From assembly GCF_025370935.1 (NCBI RefSeq), contig NC_133473.1, positions 14,658,127 through 14,722,126 on the forward strand: a stretch of 64,000 nucleotides of DNA. Reading direction: 5' to 3'. This stretch comes from Choristoneura fumiferana (Eukaryota > Arthropoda > Insecta > Lepidoptera > Tortricidae). Of this stretch, positions 58,038-64,000 are shown in pieces (the stretch's first letter is position 1; every line of letters begins with the position of its first letter). Below the pieces are notes generated by a model. That model did not search any database and was not told the origin of the DNA. It saw only the letters and a program-made list of their open reading frames with translations. The position numbers were made by a program, and so were the translations under genes.

Positions 58038-58490
58038 AGTGCGTTTTCACATTATCCGATCCGATATCGGTATCCGACGACGATGGACGACACCCGATAG
58101 CAGACACCATGTGCTGTTTTCACATATTTCAGACTAAATCGTTCCGATACAGCCGCCACGGCCGGCTCATAATGGCCGGCTCGCATCGGGCAACTGAGAT
58201 ACACGCATAGCACACAATATCGTCCATTGACGACCGGATGGCCAAGTGGTTGGAGAACTTGACTACGAAGCTTGAGGTCCCGGGTTCGATTTCCGGCCGG
58301 GGCAGATATTTGTGTGAATAACACGAATGTTTGTTATCGGGTCTTGGATGTTTAATATCTATTTAAGTATGTATTTATCTATATAAGTATGTTTATCCGT
58401 TGCCTAGTACATATTTCATACATTTTACGTGCCCCGATATCGTATCGTCGTCCGATACCGATATCGGACCAGATAATGTGAAAACGCTCT
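58038..58490. mobile_element. MITE with GCGTTTTCACATTATC ends, hosting a SINE
   Basis: 'AGTGCGTTTTCACATTATCC' at the left is mirrored by 'AGATAATGTGAAAACGCTCT' at the right. 'CCGATATCGGTATCCGACGA' on the left pairs with 'TCGTCCGATACCGATATCGG' on the right. A tRNA-derived SINE (58229-58412) sits in the middle, so the MITE inserted first. Confidence 0.8.
58229..58412 (+). mobile_element. tRNA-derived SINE, 3'-shortened copy nested in a MITE
   Basis: A box 'GATGGCCAAGTGG', B box 'GGTTCGATTTCC' and the body 'GGGGCAGATATTTGTGTGAA' match 49180-49438. The match stops at 'CCGTTGCCTAGTAC', so about 70 bp of the 3' part is lacking. Confidence 0.8.
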
Positions 58491-58816
58491 TACAGCGCCA
58501 CACCTACTTACTAGTTAGCTGTTACTTACAACGTGCTGACATTAAAATACAATTTTTAATAAGAAGAGAATAAGAGCGACAAAGAAAGACATTTTTTTTT
58601 ATTTGTCATAGTTCCTAGCCATGAACCCATGAACTCAACGTAATAAACAAGTTTGTGGCAAAATCGAGGCAAACGAAAAGGCTGCTAATGGTAACCCTGC
58701 AAACGCATCACTCAAAACGTAGAACTGTAAAAATGACATAACATGACAAATCCGCGAAATGATAAAGAAGTTGAATAAAATTATCAGTTCAGCTACAATT
58801 CCTAACTAAATTTATT

Positions 58817-59890
58817 ATGTCTCGTCTCTTAGGCTTTTTGGCACATATTTTAGGCACGACTAGGTACTTTTCAGGCCTTCAACCGTGGCTCGTAAGAAAT
58901 GGACCACATATCACCATCAGAAGGCACTTCCAAGTGTCCATCCTCGGAGGATCGAATCCGGTGGCGCAAACCTTATGTCTCCTCTTGAAGGAGCACCCAT
59001 TTATAAGCCGTTTATTACTATTGGACTGTACCAAGTCGACATGTGGTGTGGCTATGGATCTGTCTCACATACCCAGTGAACCAATAGTACAGGGACTGAC
59101 ATATTCCAAGAACACTGCGCTTGCCTCAACCGACATAGTGGTCGTAGCTAGCGCCGAGCCTAGGAAACTTTTCCAGACAGATTACGACTTGTTTAGGACA
59201 AACACAAGCCTCATCATCAACTCGATGAAAGAAATTTGTACATACTGCCCGAAAGCTTTCATAGTCGACCTTACGGAACCAATTAACTATACAGTACCGT
59301 TCATCAGCCTAGTCTTGGAAGCTAGTAATGCATACGATAAGGGCAAAGTTCTCGGTGTGACAGGACGGGATGCAATGCGAGCCCAAGCTTGCCTTCAGCA
59401 GCTCTACAAACTACCTCCAGATAAACCAATATCCGTGCCCGTCATATGTGGCCATTCACCAACAACTACAGTCCCACTACTTTCGCATGTTACGCCATGG
59501 TTCAACGTTAATAACTTTGCTGCTGTCATGATCACAGAGCATGTCCGCGGCACAGAAAACAAACTAATAACCGTGAAAGGAGGTGAGGGACAATCCTCCA
59601 TTTCGATGGCATACGCCGGTTTCTGGACGGTCGCCGCTATTCTTAAGGCACTATCTGGTTGTCCGATGAAGCATATTGCGTTTGTGGCTAATGACGAATA
59701 TAAAACTAAATATTTTGCTGCCCCCGCAACTATTACGAAGGACGGAATAACTGAGGTAGCAAACTACAAAGTACTCAGCATACTGGAAGCTGCTTATTTA
59801 CAAAATGCAATCCGAGAGCTCGCTAATGATGTCTCCCATTCAGAAATGTACTTCAAAGAACTTAAAGAAAAGAATCCGTTCAAGATTTAA
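58817..59890 (+). CDS. Mitochondrial MDH-like protein, gene 2 (probable pseudoenzyme)
   Basis: A 357-residue intronless mitochondrial MDH-family protein, downstream of gene 1 in the same orientation and its nearest relative by eye (roughly two thirds identical over the first 50 core residues). Residues 1-37 are a basic, hydrophobic leader ('MSRLLGFLAHILGTTRYFSG' start). Core landmarks: 'FQVSILGGSNPVAQ' (38-51), 'DLSHIPSE' (81-88), 'EPRK' (114-117), 'TEPINYTVP' (153-161) and 'CGHS' (211-214). In E. coli MDH terms it keeps Arg81 (R116), Asp150 (D185), Arg153 (R188) and His177 (H213). It has Asp for Arg87 (D122), Glu for Asn119 (E154), and a glycine loop reduced to G44-N47-A50. NAD binding and oxaloacetate reduction are both doubtful, although Arg153 is kept, unlike gene 1. 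Its stop lies 50 bp from the stop of the convergent gene 3. Confidence 0.93.
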   Translation: MSRLLGFLAHILGTTRYFSGLQPWLVRNGPHITIRRHFQVSILGGSNPVAQTLCLLLKEHPFISRLLLLDCTKSTCGVAMDLSHIPSEPIVQGLTYSKNTALASTDIVVVASAEPRKLFQTDYDLFRTNTSLIINSMKEICTYCPKAFIVDLTEPINYTVPFISLVLEASNAYDKGKVLGVTGRDAMRAQACLQQLYKLPPDKPISVPVICGHSPTTTVPLLSHVTPWFNVNNFAAVMITEHVRGTENKLITVKGGEGQSSISMAYAGFWTVAAILKALSGCPMKHIAFVANDEYKTKYFAAPATITKDGITEVANYKVLSILEAAYLQNAIRELANDVSHSEMYFKELKEKNPFKI

Positions 59891-59891
59891 C

Positions 59892-59897
59892 TTTATT
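59892..59897 (-). terminator. Poly(A) signal of gene 3
   Basis: AATAAA on the minus strand, 44-49 nt past the gene 3 stop and starting 2 bp after the gene 2 stop codon. Cleavage 10-30 nt further on would fall inside the gene 2 coding region, so the mature gene 3 transcript would overlap the end of gene 2 in antisense. Confidence 0.65.
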
Positions 59898-59901
59898 TCA
59901 A

Positions 59902-59907
59902 AATAAA
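59902..59907 (+). terminator. Poly(A) signal of gene 2
   Basis: AATAAA on the plus strand, 12 nt after the gene 2 stop codon; the only canonical signal in the gap. Cleavage 10-30 nt further on would lie at about 59920-59940, just before the gene 3 stop. Confidence 0.75.
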
Positions 59908-59940
59908 ACTTACAAAATGTTATCATGACAGTTTCTTAAT

Positions 59941-60981
59941 TTAACTGTAATCATGTCCCGAAGATTCTACTACGTGAACAAATTCTTCTCCCTGTGTTAT
60001 GTCTCGATTTAGTACAGGCAACGACTTCTGTAAGAGCTCCCATTCATAATTGTTCATATTGAAGTTACAACAGGTTTCAATAATTCCTTGAGCACCCACG
60101 TTGATAGGCCCAGAGAAAAATCTTGTTCCATAGTGTGGATTCGCGGTATAACTGTTGACTGTTACTTCGGCACCATTAATGGCATTTACTATCGCAGCAG
60201 TAAACTCGTTGATCGACCAAGCCATGGCCATCGTTGCCGAATCCATGCCTTGTTTATTAATGATAACTTCAACTCCAGCTTTCCTCAATTTTCGTGTTAA
60301 CATATCAGCTCGGTTGGCGTCAATAGTGTAACCCCCAGGATGTATATTAGAAAACAAAGGTACAATAGTCTCATCAGAGTGGCCTCCGATAACAGGTACC
60401 TGTAGCTTCCGAGGATTTACTTTCAGAGCGTCACCGACGAAAGCTCTGGCTCTTGCTGTATCTATATGCGTAATGCCGAATAGTTTGAAAGGATTGTAGC
60501 AATTGTAACTCATTAGTAGCGTACTCGCAAAAGGGATTATTGAATTTATAGGATTGGTAGAGATAGCTAAGAATGCCTCTGGATTGTGTTTTGAAATTGT
60601 TTTACACAGCGTTTGAATGGGGGGCGCGTTTGAAGCGAGCATTTGTTCTCTTGTGCTGCCGAGTTTGCGAGCTACTCTGGAAACCATAAGAACGAGTTTA
60701 GAGTCGCGAACAGCGCTTGGAAGGTGTTGTTCGCCTGCGAAGGCAGCCACAGCCGGTCCTCCAGGTATATAAGCCAATTCCAGAGCTACCCCTCGAACCT
60801 TCTCGTCGTTGTCGTATAAGTGTAGCCTGGTTATTTTATCATTAAACTTGAGTAACATGGCCAGATTAGAGCCTATATCACCAGCAGCACCAATCACAGA
60901 AATTTGAACAGTTCTTATTTGAATACTTTGTGTGTTTCTATTTCGGTATTTTAAAACGGGCAAAAATCTTTTACAAAACAT
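59941..60981 (-). CDS. Mitochondrial malate dehydrogenase paralog, gene 3 (catalytic residues intact)
   Basis: A 346-residue intronless mitochondrial MDH: (S)-malate + NAD+ to oxaloacetate + NADH, a step of the TCA cycle and malate-aspartate shuttle. A basic N-terminus (residues 1-24, with six Arg/Lys) fits matrix import. The dinucleotide loop is complete: 'GAAGDIG' (31-37), with the NAD ribose Asp at 57. The substrate residues known from E. coli MDH are all present: Arg81 (R105) and Arg87 (R111) in 'ARKLGSTRE', Asn119 (N143) in 'TNPINS', Asp150 (D174) and Arg153 (R177) in 'HIDTAR', and His177 (H201) in 'GGHSDE'. The usual 'DLSHI' is 'ELAYI', so it is diverged but plausibly active. It converges on gene 2 and diverges from gene 4. 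The lack of introns suggests a retrocopy rather than the housekeeping gene. Stop-proximal AATAAA is at 59892-59897. Confidence 0.93.
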   Translation of the reverse strand: MFCKRFLPVLKYRNRNTQSIQIRTVQISVIGAAGDIGSNLAMLLKFNDKITRLHLYDNDEKVRGVALELAYIPGGPAVAAFAGEQHLPSAVRDSKLVLMVSRVARKLGSTREQMLASNAPPIQTLCKTISKHNPEAFLAISTNPINSIIPFASTLLMSYNCYNPFKLFGITHIDTARARAFVGDALKVNPRKLQVPVIGGHSDETIVPLFSNIHPGGYTIDANRADMLTRKLRKAGVEVIINKQGMDSATMAMAWSINEFTAAIVNAINGAEVTVNSYTANPHYGTRFFSGPINVGAQGIIETCCNFNMNNYEWELLQKSLPVLNRDITQGEEFVHVVESSGHDYS

Positions 60982-61357
60982 TGTTATGGTGGATACTTTA
61001 ATAATTTGAATCGATTTTTTTTTTGCTTGTATTTATTGTGATATGACGGGAGCGTGAGAAGATTATGACTATTTATGACAGAGTCAAGACAGAGTGTATG
61101 AAACTGTGACCACAGACTACAATATTAGGTAGAACTGAAAAAAGTAAATGCAATAAACCTACATACAAAATAAACTTATAAAAATCTCACATAAAAATAC
61201 TACAAAAACTCTGGTTCGTATCTTCCAATGACATCAAATTAAACGTCAATCAACAAGCTCTTTTGTCAATAATTCGGGTAAATTTTACAAGTTATTTAAT
61301 ACTGTTGGGCACTTTTTTACTACTTCATACAACCTTTTAGACGATTTATATTCCAAC
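60982..61357. promoter_or_regulatory. Shared divergent promoter region of genes 3 and 4
   Basis: These 376 bp separate the start codons of the divergent genes 3 and 4 and must hold both transcription starts. AT-rich, without repeat or other open frame. No convincing TATA box or known testis-specific element could be pinned down by eye. Confidence 0.55.
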
Positions 61358-62362
61358 ATGCTGGTTACAAGGAATTTCGCAAAATGTTTGGTTCAAAGCA
61401 CGATAAATATGACTGCGAGATCATACCAAGTGAGTGTAATGGGAGGTGCCAGCGAAATCGGTCAAATCATCAGCTTCATGTTACGAACAGAACCTTCTGT
61501 GACCAGTCTCGTGGTTCATGATATGCGTGAGAACACGCCGGGAATAGTGCTAGACCTGTCGCATATCCCCGTCAATTCCCGCTTAATGGGCTTCTGTGGA
61601 CATTCCACCATAGAACGAGCTTTAAAAGACTCCGATTTGGTATTATTCGTCGGAGGAGTAATTAAATCTCCCACGCTAACAAATGAAGCATGGTTCGAGA
61701 CGAACACAGCATTCATAAAAAATATAGCGGCTAGAGTTGGCAAAATGGCCCAGATGCCTTTTATTGGTATCGTCACGGAGCCTATAAATGTGCTTGTCCC
61801 GATGGCCGCAGAAATAATGAGATGCCACGGCGCTTTCGACCCTAAAAAGTTGTTTGGAATCACTACCATAGACTGGATTAGAGCGCAAACGTTGTACGCC
61901 ACGGAGCATAAGATGCCGCCGAAAACGTGCTTCGTGCCTGTGATAGGTGGTCATTCAGAGAAAACTATCATACCTCTGCTGTCACACAGCAGGCCGACCA
62001 CTAATATGAAAGATCCCGAAATCATGCAGTTTACGAGAAAAATCCAAGAGTGCGATGACATCGTGTCACAAGCAAAGCAGGGTTTGTCGTCGACAATGTC
62101 TATCGCATACAGCGTCGTGATGTTTGCTCGAGAAATATTTAGGGCCCTGGATGGACAACGAGTTAAAGTAAACGCTTATGTGGAGAACAACGATTTTGGC
62201 ACGTCATACTTTTCAGGACTCGTAAACGTAGATAAAGATGGCATGAAAAGCATGCAGAGATTCACCAAGATATCTCAATACGAATGCAATCTGCTGGAAA
62301 AAGCTACTGAACAGCTTAGAAAAGACGTAGCAAGGGGGAAAAAGATATTGGAAGTGGCGTAA
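61358..62362 (+). CDS. Mitochondrial MDH-like protein, gene 4 (probable pseudoenzyme)
   Basis: A 334-residue intronless mitochondrial MDH-family protein, about the length of a typical mitochondrial MDH precursor. The leader 'MLVTRNFAKCLVQSTINMTA' carries Arg and Lys and no acidic residue. Landmarks: 'YQVSVMGGASEIGQ' (23-36), 'DLSHIPV' (66-72), 'TEPINVLVP' (140-148), 'TTIDWIRAQ' (169-177) and 'GGHSEKTIIP' (197-206). In E. coli MDH terms Asp150 (D172), Arg153 (R175) and His177 (H199) are present. Both mobile-loop arginines are gone: Arg81 is Lys (K103) and Arg87 is Asn (N109), in a loop that has lost the usual RKPG. Asn119 is Glu (E141), and the middle Gly of the NAD loop is Ser (S32). Malate/oxaloacetate turnover is unlikely. 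It diverges from gene 3 across 376 bp. Poly(A) signal AATAAA lies at 62418. Confidence 0.93.
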   Translation: MLVTRNFAKCLVQSTINMTARSYQVSVMGGASEIGQIISFMLRTEPSVTSLVVHDMRENTPGIVLDLSHIPVNSRLMGFCGHSTIERALKDSDLVLFVGGVIKSPTLTNEAWFETNTAFIKNIAARVGKMAQMPFIGIVTEPINVLVPMAAEIMRCHGAFDPKKLFGITTIDWIRAQTLYATEHKMPPKTCFVPVIGGHSEKTIIPLLSHSRPTTNMKDPEIMQFTRKIQECDDIVSQAKQGLSSTMSIAYSVVMFAREIFRALDGQRVKVNAYVENNDFGTSYFSGLVNVDKDGMKSMQRFTKISQYECNLLEKATEQLRKDVARGKKILEVA

Positions 62363-62417
62363 CAATGTTAAACATGCGCTGTTTTTAAATGTTTTTTGTT
62401 CGTACTTTTTGTAATGT

Positions 62418-62423
62418 AATAAA
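62418..62423 (+). terminator. Poly(A) signal of gene 4
   Basis: AATAAA 56 nt after the stop codon of gene 4 ('GTAATGTAATAAAAATATAT'), the first canonical signal downstream. Confidence 0.7.
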
Positions 62424-62688
62424 AATATATTGACAAGACGCTATGCTGCGTCGGAAATTTACTTGTCTTCTAAACAAAGCATTGTGTGAGGTTGTACCCA
62501 CTTTCTGTGCCCAACAACATAAAATAAATTAAAATGCTTGTATGATCATTTTCAAAACCAGAGGCGTTATTATTGTCTAACGCACTCGGAATCGCAATCG
62601 TTTTCATCGCTTCTTTCTGTCACGTTTTTAGAACGAGAATAGAAAGAGATAGTGAATACGATCACAAGCTTTCACGCGTTAAACGGCC

Positions 62689-62810
62689 TCAGGAGGCGTA
62701 TTGCCTAAAGTTTCTGACGCTCGCGATCGCAATCAAATGACAGATTTCGCATACAAAAATCATTAGATTGCGATCGTGAGCGTGAGAAACGTTAGGCAAT
62801 ACGGCCTCAG
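62689..62810. mobile_element. Palindromic MITE, GGCGTATTGCCTAA ends
   Basis: 'GGCGTATTGCCTAAAGTTTC' pairs with 'GAAACGTTAGGCAATACGG', and the arms continue as 'ACGCTCGCGATCGCAATC' / 'GATTGCGATCGTGAGCGT'. The loop is about 33 nt. Lies 330 bp after gene 4. Confidence 0.8.
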
Positions 62811-63582
62811 GTAACTGCTTACAACTGCTTACATTTTTTAAATATCTTGGCAAATAAATATTCCACAAAAAAATATAAGAAAAACATTTACCAAGTTTCG
62901 GACATTTATTTACATACAACCCTGGCAATTTCATACAAATCGAGAACTAAAGAAACAAATCCAAGGAAAATTTAATCATATCACAGAGAACAATCAATTC
63001 ATTTAACTCTTGACTATTAAGTAAAACAATAATCATTATTAGACAATATAATTACTAACACGAGACATATAGTAACTATATTTAAAAAAAGTATCAATAC
63101 TGAACACGTTCATTTTGGCTAATCAATTGATTTATATTTCCTGAACTTCTAATAATAACTCATTTACAATCCCGCTCATTTTTGAATAGTTTAAAAAAAA
63201 CTATAGCAAATAGAATTTATTTTCAATCAAAAGTAAAGCTTTTCCAAGTTTAAATTAAATTTTAACCTAAAAAAAACATCAAATAAAACGAAAAACGCGT
63301 AGAATAGCATACCTCAAAAATAATGTACACAACAAAAAAGTTTTGAAACTTCAGTGCTACAAGAAACTGGACGAAACAATATTATTGACGTAACGATAGT
63401 CTTTCTGTATCCACAACCTATAAAAGACTTGCACAATGTTCGATTTAAGAGCGCGCCGAGCTTCTAGCGCATTTATTGCATTCATTTTATCCCTTTCTGT
63501 ATATTGATTAATGATTACTAGTAAAGATTTCGTTTTGAAAATCATGTGTAAGATAGTCGAGGATTTACACAAACACAAACAT
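62811..63582. other. Gene-free AT-rich stretch
   Basis: No gene, RNA gene or repeat recognised. Confidence 0.45.
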
Positions 63583-63702
63583 CACGCCTGTATTCCCAAA
63601 TGGGGTAGGCAGAGCACACGAAACGTTACCGCTTCGGAGCAACTTTTAGCAATTTTAGGTTTTAAGTTTGACAAAAACGGTACAATAGTGACAGGTTGCT
63701 AG
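63583..63702 (+). mobile_element. Dispersed repeat fragment, TGGGGTAGGCAGAGCAC type
   Basis: 'CACGCCTGTATTCCCAAATG', 'GGGGTAGGCAGAGCACACGA' and 'ATAGTGACAGGTTGCTAGCC' make up a pattern common in lepidopteran genomes. The open frame through it is a by-product. It is followed by a small GCTAGC-rich stretch (63690-63740). Confidence 0.6.
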
Positions 63703-64000
63703 CCTGCGAGCAACCTAGCGAGCTGCTAGCTGCTAGCGAGGATTTACACTATAAATCATAATCATATGCTGTAGAAACATGATTACTTGTAGTGTAGTTA
63801 GTACGATAGAAAGAATCCCAAAGTAGTCTTTAAAAAATAAAAAAATAATAATAAATATTTCGCGGCAGGTTAAGAGTTTTTGAATGATAAAAGACTAGAT
63901 GTTTTCTATCGCGTATACAAGTTACATTTTTAGAAATACAAACAAAATAAAAACGTGCACGTTCTGACCAACTTGAGCCGGCTCGCTTCGCCCTTATCCG
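63703..64000. other. Gene-free end of window
   Basis: AT-rich, no gene. The last bases ('GAGCCGGCTCGCTTCGCCC') look like the start of another dispersed repeat cut off by the window edge. Confidence 0.4.

Noticed and set aside
61516..61902. 128-codon antisense frame inside MDH gene 4
   Set aside because: Shadow of the sense coding frame; the sense protein is clearly an MDH family member.
55388..62362. Calling all four genes ordinary housekeeping malate dehydrogenases
   Set aside because: Three of the four lack residues needed for substrate and NAD binding, and none has an intron in the coding region.
1..64000. CRISPR array, operon or other prokaryotic system
   Set aside because: Repeat types, poly(A) signals, a tRNA-derived SINE and LINE tails all mark this as animal nuclear DNA; no regularly spaced direct repeats with unique spacers were seen.

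Overview
The window looks like nuclear DNA of a moth or butterfly (Lepidoptera). It is AT-rich and packed with short interspersed repeats of types common in lepidopteran genomes: GGTTCCG-type elements carrying GGCCAAG..CGGAC..CGC ends, RTE-clade LINE 3' ends finishing in TGATGATGA, a tRNA-derived SINE, many short palindromic DNA elements (MITEs), and short (TTAGG)n tracts, the insect telomere unit. No rRNA gene, functional tRNA gene, CRISPR array or bacterial-type operon was seen. Species cannot be assigned from this sequence alone.

Layout. From 1 to about 33 kb no protein-coding gene could be supported. This part is AT-rich, with scattered GC-elevated, repeat-free islands, many holding clustered TAAT/ATTA homeodomain-type cores. 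This suggests a regulatory landscape: an intergenic desert, or a large intron of a gene whose exons lie outside. A GC/CpG-rich patch at 24.54-24.79 kb is a possible promoter or first exon. From about 33 to 54.5 kb, transposon debris dominates: several GGTTCCG-type copies, four copies of a repeat ending in 'TTATAATATTAGTA', RTE LINE tails, hairpin MITEs, a (ATATT)n microsatellite and SINEs.

The only convincing genes are four uninterrupted reading frames at 55.4-62.4 kb, all of the mitochondrial malate dehydrogenase (MDH) family. Their order is gene 1 (+), gene 2 (+), gene 3 (-), gene 4 (+). Each begins with a short basic, hydrophobic leader typical of mitochondrial import. None has an intron in its coding region, which fits origin by retroposition followed by local duplication.

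Gene 3 keeps every textbook MDH residue: the GxxGxxG dinucleotide loop, both substrate arginines, Asn, Asp, Arg and the catalytic His. Genes 1, 2 and 4 keep the Asp-His pair, but they have lost the glycine loop and the second substrate arginine, and they carry Glu where the substrate-binding Asn should be. They are probably pseudoenzymes or enzymes with a changed ligand. A testis/sperm role is a reasonable inference, because intronless mitochondrial MDH paralogs with male-germline expression are known in insects such as Drosophila, but the sequence itself does not show it.

Genes 2 and 3 converge with only 50 bp between stop codons and have poly(A) signals on both strands inside that gap. Genes 3 and 4 diverge from a 376-bp spacer. 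The spacer between genes 1 and 2 is filled with at least five different palindromic elements and a SINE nested inside a MITE.
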